A stretch of 64,000 nt of DNA from Ananas comosus (GCF_001540865.1 NC_033641.1:8687767-8751766); one strand, 5' to 3'. Counted from the stretch's first letter, positions 34,823 to 48,080 are shown. Numbers and translations are program-made. The notes: generated by a model from the sequence alone, not told the origin.

Positions 34823-37800
34823 ATGGGCTCTTCTTCTTCTCCATTAGGGCTTCTTATGCGGCCCCCAAACCCTACAGTTTCTCTCTCCTCCTCCTCCTCC
34901 TCCTCCTCCACCTTGGGGGCCCCGAGCACCTCCCAAAACCCTAGCTTTTCGTGCTCTTCCCCCAATTCCCCCTCTAATGGGAGATGGGTCGGAGCCAAAA
35001 TCGCACCTTGGGGCCAAACCGCCCTCAATTCTAATCATTGGGTATATCCTCTTTCTCTCTCTAGCTTGGTAAAATAAGACTTTTTTTTTTTTTTTCTTTT
35101 TCATTGTTTTTAACTGTGATTTTAAATGATGCTGTGATGTATGTGTTATTCTTCGTTCATGCTCTCTTGCAATTATATGTCATAAATTGATTTTAGGAAT
35201 TTTTTCGTGGGTTTGATCATGAAGCTATCTTGTGTGTTGGGTTCTCTTAGTGAATTGGCTAAAACTCAAAATCAACTTTATGTATGTACTTATTCGTATT
35301 CGGTTTGTAAATATGATGAAAAAGATGCGAGAAGTATGATTTAAAGCTTTTAGCTTGAATAATAATGTACTAGGTTTTGTGCTTCTGAGAGGATTTATCA
35401 GGATTAATCTGAAAAGATTTCAAACATTGGTAAGAACTTCTCGACGAATTTTGTATGAGTGTTTTGCTTTACATGGATTCAGTATGCTAATGCTCATGCA
35501 TTTGCTTAGTGCGAATATTTTCTGAAAATCATTAACTTAACAGAGTTAAATATACAGCGTAATCCCTGCTATTCGGATTCCTGAACACTTTTTGATAGTA
35601 GTAGATTTGCTTGAGAAAAGAACTGTTCGTGAGCATGTTGTTGAATCTTTAGATGTTCTCGTGGAAATATATCTTAGTGATTAGTATCGATTAACAGAAA
35701 AGTAGTCTTTTCAATTAATGGCAATCACATGGCTTGGCTCAACCATTTTAGTCGTCATCGAATTATCATCTGTCACATGATTTTTTTTCCCCAAATGCTG
35801 TCATAAATAGTTAGTACTTGCTACTCGGGAGAAACTGCGCAGATGCTTATATCCCTCTGTCCCTCTGTGCTGTATCAGCATCAGACTAGAAAATTCTACT
35901 TACGCTCATACGATGAATTTCATAGTTTCTGTAATGAAAAGTTATAGCACTTCAGTATATCAATGAATACTAAATATACGGCCCTTCTATTTCCAATTCC
36001 GCTTGATATTGCCCCTGGCCTGGTGATTTAGGCTAAGAAGATTAATTTATCAATTATGGAATTCATTGTTGTTCGTTTATATGGTCCTTATAATCTGAAT
36101 TTGTTTACTCGTTTAGAAATTATACCTGCTAACCCATACGAGTTTTGTGATATATTTGGTTTTCACTAATGATTTACTACCAGGGGCTGTTTTTTTTATG
36201 TGCTCGTATAGTGGCTTCGTGGATGTATGAGAAGAGGCAGGGCTGAAATTATTGCGAGGAATCAAAGTGCAGGTGGTGCATTTATGTTCGGACCTGACGA
36301 GGAGAATGGCACGCAAGTTCCTACTCAGGCTCAGTCGGTTGTCGAAGGTTCAGGCGCCGTCCTTGTATCAGAGTACAAACCAATTCCTGATATAGATTAT
36401 CTTCAGGTATTTGTTCATTGAAAATCTATTAAAAACTGTTGTCCATGTCGTTTAATTGTAGGGTCTCTTGCATATGTATCGTTGCATCATCTATTTACGT
36501 ATATACCAGAGTAAAAATCTGAGTTTCATATACGCAGCTTGGAAGGGCAATATCTTATAGAGTTTTCCTTAGGTTTCAAAAGTTGATGTTGCATTAGGAA
36601 AGTAAAGAAGCACAATTTTCTTTTTTTTTGCCCCCTCTTCAAGTACAGGGGATTTTTATATAATAAATTAAGTATTCAATGGGCATTTTGAAGACTTAGA
36701 TATTTGCAGGTATTTACATGGAAAAATATATTTTTTCAGGTGTATGTACAGTTGTATTTCCTGTCCATAAACAATTGATACTCGCCGAGCAAGGATGTTA
36801 TTATAGTCTTGTAGAATATAAAAATCCCTCATTGTTGTGAAATTTTCTCCATTATTTAGGAGCTGATTTTTCGGAGTCCCCCATTATTGTAATTATTAAC
36901 AATTCATATTTGTTTCAGGGATAAAAGAGAGAGAGCATGATTTGATAATTTTATTCCTACACAATAACTTTTCTGTTTAATGTTTAGCGACTGTTTAGTA
37001 CTGATGCTTTTAGCTATTGGCGTAGTCTAATGTTCTAGTGCCATGCTAGGAATTACTGGCCATTCAGCAACAAGGACCTCGAGCAATTGGCTTTTTTGGG
37101 ACGAGAAATATGGGATTCATGCATCAGCAACTTATTGAGATTCTGAGCTACGCTATGGTCATAACGGTACTGAAGCATTTCCCTTTTCCTTTTTTTTCCC
37201 TTTTATTCTCTTTCATTAACTTTTACTGTTCTGATCTCCTACTCCTTGCTGTTACTGCAGAAGAATCATATATTCACATCAGGAGCATCAGGTACTAATG
37301 CAGCCGTTATCAGAGGCGCTTTAAGAGCGGAGAAGCCGGAGCTGCTTACTGTAATATTGCCGCAAAGCTTGAAAAAGCAGTCTCCCGAAAGCCAGGAATT
37401 GCTGTCTAAAGTAAGCCTTCCATGACTTACGTTCCATGACTTAACATGAACCACCTCTTTGTTACTGGCAAAAGTTATGTCGATTGGCTGTATTGTTAGG
37501 GTGTTTCGATCGTAATGGCACTATCGATACATTCGTTTTGGTGTTTTCTTTCGATACGTCCGTTACATTTCTTCTTTGTTCTTGTGTAACTTATTTTCTT
37601 AAGTTTAACCCCATAATAGTTCAAATAATCAGTCAGCGACTTCATAGATAGACTCATTTGGGGTGAGACATCCCATAGCATTCACTTAATGTTTCGCTCA
37701 TCCTCTCATATCCGGTTATATTGTGACGGAGTGATTGTTCATGTTCTTTTGATGAGACGGTGACGACCCATTTTCTTTTTTTTTATGGTCTCAACTATAT

Positions 37801-38187
37801 TTTGCAGGTTAAAAATCTAATCGAGAAACCCCAATATGATCATTTGCCGTTAATTGAGGCTAGCAGGTTCGATTCTTTGTTTTTTTAGCGCACAAATTTC
37901 GTTCCTTTCCATTTTCTTTGTTAGTTATAAAACAACAATGAAGAATAAGGCTAATGGCGGTATATATGATGAATCAAGATATTCCCATTTTATGTTTAAG
38001 AAAGGGTCACTCTAAAATGTTTTTGCATCTTTCTTGTTGCTGAAACAACAGGTTGTGCAACATGGACATAATCTCGAAGGTGCAGCAGGTCATATGCTTT
38101 GCGTTTCACGATAGCAAATTGCTCATGGAAACATGCCAGGAAGCGAAGAATCTTCGCAAGATCGTTACTCTTTTTTACTTGGATTAG
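34823..38187 (+). CDS. DprA/Smf-like Rossmann-fold protein, probably plastid-targeted
   Basis: Exons 34823-35041, 36212-36406, 37050-37166, 37261-37410, 37808-37866, 38052-38187; all introns GT-AG; 876 nt, 291 aa. The start gives MGSSSSPLGLL and a Ser/Pro-rich, acidic-poor N-terminus of about 70 residues typical of a plastid transit peptide (inferred). The conserved core runs from about 139: IGFFGTRNMGFMHQQ (about 151-165) resembles the first glycine-rich beta-strand/loop, and IFTSGASGTNAAVIRGAL (about 181-198) the second, the SGGA/S-type nucleotide or phosphate loop of DprA/LOG Rossmann folds. The tail (VICFAFHDSKLLMETCQEA) is also conserved in the plant/cyanobacterial group annotated as DNA recombination-mediator protein A. 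Bacterial DprA loads RecA on ssDNA; whether the plant protein does this is unknown, so I do not assign that function. A CT-rich leader precedes the start. Confidence 0.88.
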
Positions 38188-38345
38188 CCTTCGAAAACAC
38201 TCGGGTTTCCATTCATTTTTGTTCATAGCCAAGCAAATCAGGCTCTTTTACTTCTCTTGCTTCCCCATTTTGGCCCCAATTAGAAAAGCCTTCTTGAGCA
38301 GATTAGAGACCGATTTTATGCCGCAGAAAAAAGGTGTCGCGATCT

Positions 38346-38473
38346 CTCATTATTCTGATTCTTGAAACAACACATGTCGGATCCAATGTTGTTAATAGCA
38401 AATTGGTTTCTCATTATTCTGATTCTTGAAACAACACATGTCGGATCCAATGTTGTTAATAGCAAATTGGTTT
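38346..38473. repeat. 64-bp tandem duplication in the 3' region of the DprA-like gene
   Basis: The unit starting CTCATTATTCTGATTCTTGA at 38346 is repeated at 38410 almost without change. It lies downstream of the stop, probably in the 3' UTR. Confidence 0.92.
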
Positions 38474-38945
38474 TGGTGCAAAATTTTATTCGCCGTTGTG
38501 GCTTGCGATGTTGTGTTCGCCTTTTGTTCGCCGGTCTTTTCGAACGAACCTCTTTGGTGCCGTTGGATTTCACTCTGCGGTGCTCTAAGATCCGTGCGGA
38601 TTAGGATTGAAAAGTGTCTCCTGAGATTGTACTGTAGATAACATTTTGACCTGCAGTGTGTATAAAAGAGGAGGCTTTGAAAGAAGATATTTGAGATTTA
38701 CTAAATTCATAGTGTTTTTTTTCTTTTTCTTTGAGTAAAATTACATTTACACCTAATCTCATTGTTCTTCAGTGTTATTTAAAGCATACTCCAAGCTTAA
38801 ATAGCATCCACTGTTAACTCACAGCCCACAAACACAATGCCTTAAATACTGATCTTGTACAGTAAAGAATTTTAGGCCAAAATTCTGGAAAAAAAATATA
38901 GATTTTTTTTAAAAAAAAAAAAAAATCCCTTCATTGCTGGATTTT

Positions 38946-41900
38946 TCACGGTTTCCAAGGCGGCGGAGGCGGCGGCGCCGCCGGATAGAGCGGTGGCACC
39001 GCCGAGAAAATGGTGTTCTTATCGATTCCGCCGCCGCCGCTGCTGGTGAGCGAGACCAGGGCCGCCACCAGGCCTGCGTTGCCCGCGAGGGTCGGCTCGG
39101 TGCACTGGTAGTTAGTTCGGACGTCGGAGAAGCCATCGGACTTGTCCGGGCCGGCAACCATCGCCCCGGTGATCAAGTTAGGGTTCGCGTTCTTGGAGTT
39201 GAGCCACTTCCACCCGCCGGTGCACGAGTACCTGATCCCGTCATGGGGGATCGACGCGCCGCGGTGGTGCACGTGCTTCGGGTAGTTCGACCCGTACCCG
39301 ACCAGGTAGCTCATCTTCCGCGGGTTGTTTCCTAGGACGTAGTCGACCTGTCGGGAAAGCGAAATGATTAGACCGTCTCACCATAGAGATATATAGTATA
39401 TATATTACTTTCTGAACTGAAAGAACTGAAGGAATTCGTAAAAAAACCTGAGACTGCGCGAAACTACGGAGGCTGTCGGCGGAGAAGTAGTTGGGGCCGC
39501 AGTACCATCCAGGTACGTTCGTGGCGTCCATGTAGTCGGCGTAGAGAGACGCCAGGAACGCCATGTTCATGGCATACTGCAGCGGCTGCGGTCGACCGTG
39601 GTTTAGTTCGATTAGTCCGCCTGCAACGTAATCAGGTAGTCAAAATCGCGAAATTGGGTTCCTAGTGCGAACGGAACAGATCATCGATTCAAATATGCCA
39701 TCGTACCTTGGGTCCAGTTGAACACATGGAATTGCTTGAACACCATGCACATGGTGATCCCAGTAGAGTTGTGATAGCCACTGAGTGTTTCCTCATAAGG
39801 ATACCCAGGATTCAGGAACATTCTCAGCCTGGTGAGCAGCAGTTCTGCACCTGGGAGCTTGTTGTCCCAGCTGAAGACAGAGAAGTCCAGAATCTGCATG
39901 AAGGCCTTGGCGTTCTTCGCGAGGGCCGGATCGGTCGCCAACGAGATGTAGCTCGTGTTTCCGGTGGCGTAGTACATCCACGCGGCGCTCCACATGTACT
40001 CGTCCCAGTACCCGGTTGAATTGTAGTAGGGCTCGATGTAGGGGTTCCCCCGCGAGTAGGTCTGGCGGTGCCCCAAGTCGCGCGCAAACTTGTAGGCGGT
40101 GGCGGCGCCGTGGACGAGCTTCTTCGAGTAGGCGGCGTCGTCGCTGAAGACGATGGAGGCGGACGCCAGCGCGGCGGCCACCTCGCCAGCGAGGTCGGGC
40201 GCGGAGGAGGCTGTCTGGACGGGCCGCGGGTAGTCCATGTCCTCGGGCCGCTCCCAGCAGTAGTGGTCGTCTGGGGTTGTCGAGTTGATCAGCGCGCCGC
40301 CGACCTGCGGAGGATTGCGTCATGTTAAAACTATTTCTGAAGCGTTTCCTATCACATCAAATATTTTGAGTAATAAATGGCACGAGTTTTAATGCCATTT
40401 GAATTTCAATGATTAGGGATGTGATTGGAATCTTGGCCTTTCTTTTCAAGTTGATTTGATTTCAATTTTGCCAATTAGTTGCAATTATGGTAAACTAAAA
40501 TTAGTTATTATGTAACAGTTATTAAGCTTTTGTTTTTAAGGTGTCATTTGGAAAGTACACTATCAGTAGTAATATAAGACTTTTAAACTTGCAACAAGAA
40601 TACCGATCAATCTGACTATTATTTGTAAATGTTCACAAATAGCTAAAAGTGCAAAATATTTTCGAAACTCATATTCCTGTTTACAGGACAAATACTACCT
40701 ATACATTCAAAAAAAAAAAAAAAAAATACTACTCTTTATAATATTGAATGATCAATATTAGATTTATAAGTCGCATTAAAAAAGCTCGGGTCCAGCTCAA
40801 AAGTTTAAACTTTTAGATATACGAAATTGTTTTTCATAACAATCTATTGTTTTTTTTGAGAGATGGATAGCACGCTACCCGCTTCGTTTATTTCATTTAG
40901 AAATAAATTTAGCTGGAAATGTGAATCAACTGGGATTCGAACTTAGGATCTCGAGTACCAACTACTAAGCTCTTTGCCACTTACTCTAGGAACGGTCGGT
41001 TAAGCACCAGCAATACAACTAGCATGTGGCATAATTAATTCTTAACATGCTAGGCGCGACAGCTGGCACGCGGTTCATTGGATCAGACACTAATTAACTA
41101 AGAGGTGTGAACTCTACTGTAATTTAGCTTTTAGGTGGAGATATCAAGTGCATTATTTAAAGTCACGATTCCACTTTGTATCCAACATGAGACTATTTTT
41201 CTTAATAATTTGTAACACACAAATCCCTGAAACATGCTCTGATATTAGGTAAAGACGTACAAAACTTATCTATATTATAGGTAATTTTGAAACAGCTATC
41301 AAACGCTACTCTGACTTATCTTCTCAGGATTAGTTAGTATGCTTTTAAAATTTGAAGTTTAGAGTACGGTCGACTGATTCAAATCAGACAAATTGAGAGA
41401 TCGAACAGTAAAGCTTAAAATTTTGAAAGGTCAGGTAAGTTGTGTACATTTTTTTACGCTGATTTTACCTGGCTATAGATGTGGTTGATGGTGGAAGCAG
41501 ATGAATTGAAGGTGAGGAGCAGGTAATCAGTGCCCCACTTGATCAGGTCCCTTACATGGTCATACTCCCCAATTGCCTTGTACTTCTGGCTATACTCTAC
41601 AACTGACCAGCTGAGCAGTGTCATTGAGAAGGCCATGGGGAAGTGGAACTTGATGTTGTCGCCGGCATCGTAGTACCCGCCGACGAGCCCGCCCTTCACG
41701 TCGGTCAGGTCGGACCCGTCCTTCAGGCCTGAGTCCCCCCGCCAGGGGATCCCGTTGTTTTTCGGGAGCTTCCCGGCTGAGGGAAGCAGATAGAAGAGAA
41801 GTACAGGACAGAAGAATCAGACACAAGTCATAAGAATCTTTCCGAGCGAAAAAAGTATTTTGATTTTTTGAATTTTAGTGGCCAAATTGACGTGTCGTAA

Positions 41901-42856
41901 ATGATTACAAAAGGCCTTAGGACTTAGTTTGTTTCAAATTATAAGCTAAATTTTGAGATTTTATATTCAAACTTAAACCCAAAATTAGGAATTTCAAATG
42001 TACTTTATATATATTTGGTAAAACTGTATAAAACTTATCTGCAGGAGTGTTGGTCCTTTTTTTTGATTCAACTACTTAACCATTTTAAAATTTCGATTTT
42101 AGTCCAAAACTTTTGGATTTATTTGATCCAAGCCATTTGCTCATTACTTACTTTTACTAAATTAGTCTTACAAATTACGTGGCATGTGCTAATTTAATCT
42201 GCAAAAATTAATATCGCATTCAAATTGTGAAATGCTAGAGTCATTTAATGGTAAATCAAAAGATTAAATAGAAAAATCAAAACTATTAAAGATTAGATAG
42301 TTGAATCATAATAGATCTTAATTTATATAAATTCATACATTTATTGCTTTTATAATTTTTTATTCAAAATGGTATGAAATAAAGTAATTTTTAAAATATT
42401 ACAAACCGCGGAAAAAACCAAAGAGGAAGAAGAAGAAGACGAAGAAGTGCAAGGAAAAGCGCATTGAGGTGATTGTTGCTTACACTTCTGCGCGTTGAAG
42501 AAGAGCAGCGCTTTGTGGAGCGCGTTCGTGTACTGGTCGGGCGGCGGCGGGGCCACCTTCTTCTTCGGGATCGACTTCACGACGATGATCGGGACCCCGA
42601 CGACGATGAAGGCGACGAGCAGGGCCCAGAAGGCCCACCAGATCAGCTTCCGCTTCACGACGACGCAGCCCAGGTCGACGTACTTGTCCTTCTTCTTGCT
42701 CTCCTGCGGGCCCAGGAGCCAGCTCTGCTGCGTCTCGTCGAGCTGCCGCGACAGCGCCGCGCGGTCCATGTCCATGTTGCGGCTGTGATCGTCATCGGCG
42801 TCGCCGCCATTGTTGTTGATCTCGAAGGACCCTCCCCAGTGGTTTGCGGAGAACAT
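38946..42856 (-). CDS. KOR: KORRIGAN-like membrane-anchored endo-1,4-beta-glucanase (GH9)
   Basis: Minus-strand exons in gene order: 42856-42484, 41776-41469, 40304-39707, 39620-39448, 39347-38946; introns GT-AG; 1854 nt, 617 aa, the usual KOR length. Residues 1-70 are cytosolic with sorting-type motifs (SWLLGP, YVDL). A single membrane segment at about 71-93 gives a type II protein. The GH9 domain follows: DAGD at about 161-164 (catalytic Asp pair), HVHHRG at about 509-514, and the [11 protein letters not shown] segment with the probable acid/base Glu at about 568. The tail is Pro-rich (PPPPPPWKP). KORRIGAN proteins work with cellulose synthase complexes at the plasma membrane and in cell-plate formation. 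The usual Cys-containing CNGG segment is replaced by QTASSAPDL near 250. It is convergent with the DprA-like gene, about 760 bp between stops. Confidence 0.95.
40850..41000 (-). mobile_element. tRNA-derived SINE in KOR intron 2
   Basis: Same family as 23321-23480, reverse orientation in the window and therefore sense to KOR. Head ACGGTCGGTTAAG at the right and poly-T at the left. No clear target duplication remains. Confidence 0.85.
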
Positions 42857-42884
42857 GTTGTTGTTGTTGTTGTTGTTGTTGTTG
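42857..42884 (-). promoter_or_regulatory. (ACA)n leader just before the KOR start codon
   Basis: Read on the minus strand, about nine ACA/CAA triplets precede the ATG at 42856. Such unstructured CAA leaders are known to favour translation (the tobamovirus omega leader is the classic case); the effect here is inferred. With the TATA-like sequence at about 42911-42919, the 5' UTR could be little more than this repeat. Confidence 0.6.
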
Positions 42885-42891
42885 TAATGTG

Positions 42892-42916
42892 TATATGCTC
42901 AGTGCATGAGCATATA
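42892..42916. promoter_or_regulatory. Perfect inverted repeat over the KOR TATA-like region
   Basis: TATATGCTCA and TGAGCATATA are separated by GTGCA. The arms are perfect and overlap the probable TATA box on the minus strand. Confidence 0.6.
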
Positions 42917-43182
42917 TTGGATGTGTGTGGGGAGGGCCACTTTGTTTCTTTTTATTTTTTATTTTTTGGCTTGATGAAGAGACAAAGGGGAGGTGATGAT
43001 GGGGTTTGTGATTGGTGATGTGATTTTTGGGTACTAAAATGGAGGAGGCTCTTCTCTCTTGGGGGTTGTTTCCTTGTCATTTTCCTACCATTCTTTGGTT
43101 GGGGGAGGGGGGAAGGAAAGGAGGGAATGGTTGACTTGGATGCTGAGGAAGGAGGAATTTTTCGGTGAACCCGGTGCGCCAT

Positions 43183-43340
43183 CTTTTTTTTTTTATTTGA
43201 GAGATAGGTAGCACGCTATTCGTTTTGTTTATTTCATTTAGGAATAAACTTAGCTGAAAATATGAATCAATTAGGATTCGAACTTGGGATCTCGGGTACC
43301 AAGTATCAACCACTAAGATCTTTACAACTTGCTTTAGGGA
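43183..43340 (-). mobile_element. tRNA-derived SINE in the KOR upstream region
   Basis: SINE family member about 330 bp upstream of the KOR start, in the same orientation as the gene. The tail is T-rich on the + strand at about 43183-43196. The head is diverged (CTTTAGGGAATATTG), so the 5' end is uncertain. Confidence 0.8.
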
Positions 43341-44171
43341 ATATTGCTATTTGTACTTCAGAATACTGTCTTTATAGGTTGTTGATGGATTGACGTATGA
43401 TGGTTGATTTACGCATACAGTAATTCTGAGATATCATAAAGGAAAAAAACTTTAACTTAGGAACTATTTGGTAATTTAGAGTTTTAATCGTTTGGTTATA
43501 CTATCATTTACTCATCTGATTTTCTATCATAGTTACTTGAGCAATTGTTTAATTCAACAGATCGCATATTTTGGTACCGTCTTGTTTATATTCTCTTCGT
43601 TCTATCCCATATGTTTAATTTGATTGTTTAACTTGTCGGCAAGAGAACTGCGGCAAGTCCTTCAAAATATTACTTGCTCTCCTTATAGATTGACCTTGAT
43701 TAATTCATACATGCAGTTTGAAATGCCGTAAAAAAAAAACTATAATTTATAGCTTGTCTTGCAAATTAGGGCTCCAGTCATTTGACCCTATTATTATTTT
43801 TAATCGTCTGATTTTCTGTCAGTACATAGTTACTAGAGCAATTGATTAACATCAAATGATGGAATTCAACAGATCTTATATTCAAGCATGCACAAAATCC
43901 TACACTTTACGAAATTACCATTATTTGAACCTATGATATCCGTAGACGGCACAAAACTCGACCAGATCGAGCTCTGCCTGATCAGCAAAATAGATGAGAT
44001 TGACTAGAGAACAGATGGATGATTAGTGTAAAAATACACAGATGCGGTGGGTGCACGCAATAATTTGAAGTGAAAGAGTAAGGAAAGGGGGGAAGGGTGT
44101 GGTTGGGTTTTTCCACATAGATGGTGTTGATCTTTCCCTTTCACTTTGCTTTCTTTTAATTTCTTCTCTTA

Positions 44172-44210
<39 letters not shown>

Positions 44211-44770
44211 TTATTGCTTTGAGATTGATGAGAAGATGCGACGTTGGGGGAAAGAGCAGGTGGGGGAGGATTGACTTTGGGAAAATTTTAAGATCATACA
44301 TGCTAGACATGTGTATGTGGTGGAGGGATTTTTATATTTATAGAAGAGAGGTGTGACATTTCCATTTCATATGGTGGAGGCATCATGTGATTGATGTAAT
44401 AGGCATTAGAATAAGTCTTTTGGGATGTTGCACTAGTATAGAAGCTTCCATTTTTGTTTATTACTATTGTTATCCTTATTTTTCAAATCAAAATTACAGA
44501 AAGATTGGATTATACATTGCGAAAAGCTGTGGCAAAAAAAATATCTTATTTATTTTCATAAGTAATAAAATATTGCGTGGATCGCACTGGCTTAAATGTG
44601 ATATAACTTTTATAATTTCGCAAAAAATTGCAATCGTATACTGAATATATTCCTGTTTTAATTTTTTTTTAGCCTAATAATCTTAAATAGCTTTTCTAGC
44701 CAGACAATTTTTTTTTTTTTTTTTTGGGTGTTCATTGTGGTGACAACCTTGTATATACATTAGGGGCACC
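43341..44770. other. Non-coding DNA upstream of KOR
   Basis: (TTA)n at about 44176-44212 and poly-T at about 44708-44726. Open frames here are short and unsupported. Confidence 0.5.
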
Positions 44771-44890
44771 AATTTGGATGTGCCTATATGGGTAGGAATA
44801 GGGATACAGATGGATCTGGGTTGGAATCTCAATTTGGATGTGCCTATATGGGTAAGAATAGGGATACAGATGGATCTGGGTTGTTGGAGA
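44771..44890. repeat. 60-bp tandem duplication
   Basis: AATTTGGATGTGCCTATATG and the following sequence at 44771 recur at 44831 with one visible change (GGTAGG to GGTAAG). Confidence 0.9.
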
Positions 44891-46000
44891 TTCCGTTTCG
44901 ATTTACTTTGATGAAAAGATAAGATTAAACAAAAAATGTAATTCATCGTAAATTCGCCCTGACACGCTAAGAAATGGAGCAAAAGTGGTGGACCATTTTT
45001 CTCTTTTAATCTATCTTGATTTATGAAAATTTTGTTTTCACACCGACTCATCCGGAATGGAGCAGTGAGTGGATGCAAAATATTGGATACAATGCAACCT
45101 CCTCCGGATCCTCCCTCTTTAGCATCCCTAGATAGAAAAGAGCCTAATTAAAAGGGTGTTTTTTTTTTTGTCTAAAATAATTCTAAAAGATTTTTTTTTT
45201 TTAAAAAAAAAAAACTACTTGAAATATAATGGATGGGAGATAGGTTACAAAGTCTTCTCCCAAGGGGCCAAATAAAAATAAAAGACATCATTTTAGAAAG
45301 AGATTCACAAGAAGGTTTTTTACCGAGTTGAGTTCAATGTCTCCTTCTCGTTCCGCTATTTCGCTACTCGATCAGGACTTCTCTCTTCTTTAATTCTGTT
45401 ATGTATTTCAGACTTCATCAATATAGGATGTCTGTTTTTGTCTGTCGTCATCTCTATATTTTATTTTCTGTCATTAGCTTTAATATTTATGAGCTTGATT
45501 TATTTGTCGGTTGATGGTTGATGTTTAGATTTGGAGACCGCCATTATTTTTTTACTTTACTCTTTTATCTAATTTTAGAAATACCCATATTTTTCTTCTT
45601 TCTTTACATGAAAATGCCCTTATTTATTCTTCAAAACTATATAATGTTATAATCAGGCTCTACTTCTTTAATAAATAAAATGTCTACATGTTTTAACCTT
45701 AAAAAAATAAAAATGTAGCCCAGTGGCCACGCACTAGTCGCGTGTGGCATGTTGAGTTATTTGTGATGCATACAAATTAATCATACGTATATAGTTTTGT
45801 TCTATTAATTGCATTGGATTCGTACTAAGTACTATTAATTAGCTAGCATCTAACACACGTCAAAAAAAAAGTTTTAAGAATAATAATAATCTAATATTCG
45901 GTTTAAAATAAAATCTTTCATCTGCATATTTATTGCATTAATAAATATTTTTACCCGTTAGTTTAAGCTTTCAAATCAGTTGAAACTCTTAATATTTTGG
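44891..46000. other. Non-coding intergenic DNA
   Basis: T-rich and A-rich tracts around 45160-45215. No gene or element could be bounded. Confidence 0.5.
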
Positions 46001-46440
46001 GGCAATTATTTATATACTCATAAAAAGTTTCTAATTTATCATTCTTAAAAGGCTAATATTAAAAATATCTTTTTTTACGTTCCAATCTATTTCAAATATA
46101 TTCCTAAAATTAAAATATATTTATAAACTGTTAGCAATAATTGGAATTTCTATAAAATTACTATTTTACCCTTTCAAATATACTCTTCTACCATCACCGA
46201 CTTTTCATATTTGCCTTGAAGTTAGGGGCACAAAAAGTATTTTATTTTTTGGTCTTTTCAAATATGCTTTTTTACCAACACTAACATTTCTTATTTGCCC
46301 TTAAATTAAGCACAAAAGAGGCATTTTGATTTTTCTAACTGTGATTGATACTTAACTTACGTTTAATCTAAGTTAACTTAACGAGTGATATCTGTAGGAT
46401 ATTAATAACGGAGGAACATATGAGGAATATATTAAAAAGA
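46001..46440. mobile_element. Foldback MITE-like element, second copy
   Basis: It shares CAAATATACTCTTCTACCAT and TTCTTATTTGCCCTTAA-type blocks, inverted, with 660-1185, including the internal repeat of about 70 bp. Ends are poorly defined. Confidence 0.45.
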
Positions 46441-46472
46441 AAAAAAGTATAAATAAATAAGATATTTTTTTT

Positions 46473-46506
<34 letters not shown>

Positions 46507-46546
46507 ACTCTGTCGATATATATTTTATAATCCTTATTAACTGAGG

Positions 46547-46587
<41 letters not shown>

Positions 46588-46705
46588 GCTTGCTAATTTT
46601 ATCTTAATATAAAAACTGTCAATAAGTGGCATCAATTATCATATAATTAGACTAATATATAAATGGATAACATCAATAGTCAAGCACAAGTAGTATGTAT
46701 TTATA

Positions 46706-46746
<41 letters not shown>

Positions 46747-48080
46747 TATATATATAAATATATATATATATAAAATATATCTTTAAACACTATTTATAAT
46801 AAATCAAGTTCTAATTTTAATACCAATCAAATTTCAAAATTCTAAGAGTTTTTCTAATTCAAATAAACCTAATTCTACTTAAAAACTTCTAAATTTGTAT
46901 ATCTAATTTTTAGACATTTATTTACTTTATATGCAAATTCTGAAAATATAAAAAAAACTTCTAAATAAATTAACAAAATAATAGTTTTAAAAATTTTAAA
47001 AAATAAAATTTTAAATCCTAACTAATATATTTTTTTTAACCGGAACACCATTTAACGACCCGTTTAATTTTAGACCTAATTTTTTTAATACAATACGGAT
47101 AGAAATATACAAAAAATTATGTAATTATGTTATAATTAATATGTACACATATTTTAGTTATATAAACTAAGATTTAATAGTTCTTAGGCTTTTCTTCGGA
47201 TTGTATTTATAAATTATCGGGACTCCTTAAAATATTCTGAATCTCATATAAAGATTAGGATTAGAATATCTATTAAGCTATAATAGATATTCACAAAGAG
47301 GTACGTTTCTTAACTTTTATTACCCTCAATATCATTAATTTTTTCCAACTAGCTTATCACCCCGTGTGAGGTTAGTTATGATATTTTTTGGAAGCCATTT
47401 GACTACATTCAAAAGTAGATTTGAATGTTAAACATAATTTTTAAAAAATTAACAGGATTGAAAAATTATCTCCAAAACAAGAAGATCGAAAATTTTCCTA
47501 AACTCGTAATCATCTCTCAGTATCGGTTCAAAATATTACAATCTTATTAATTTTTCTATTAATTTTGAAAGTTATCCAAAAATTAAAACTTATCCGTTTT
47601 AAAAAAACACATCCCTTTTTTTAAAAAATATATATATATTGAGAATGGATCTATATAATATTATCACACAGATTAAAAAATAAGTACTTATACTAAAATT
47701 TAATTTGAAAAATATCGACGCTGCACAAAATACGTTTCTTCACATGGTCTTAATTATTATATTAATTTTGTAGAATAAAACCTACAACATCACTATGAAG
47801 ATGTACATTTGAAAATAAATGTTCTACGGAAATGCCGAACAAAGTAAAACCTGTTTTTCAAAATTAAATTTTATTGAAAAATACCGAAAAAAAGTATTTA
47901 TGTGCCTAAAATAATATCATACAATCATGCAATCACAATATACTGTACAAGCATTAATGTTTCCATCCACATAGAATAAATGAAACAAACAACACACACA
48001 ATGTACACAAGTATAAAAAAAATGCATGCACAGGAACATAATTTTTTTTTTTTGTGTTGTTGTATCCCCCAATATGTATA
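46441..48080. other. AT-rich DNA with poly-T and (TA)n tracts
   Basis: Poly-T at about 46470-46500 and 46548-46586, and (TA)n at about 46708-46760. No gene was recognised. Confidence 0.6.

Noticed and set aside
38909..40328. Long open frames on the + strand opposite KOR
   Set aside because: Antisense shadows of the GC-rich KOR exons.
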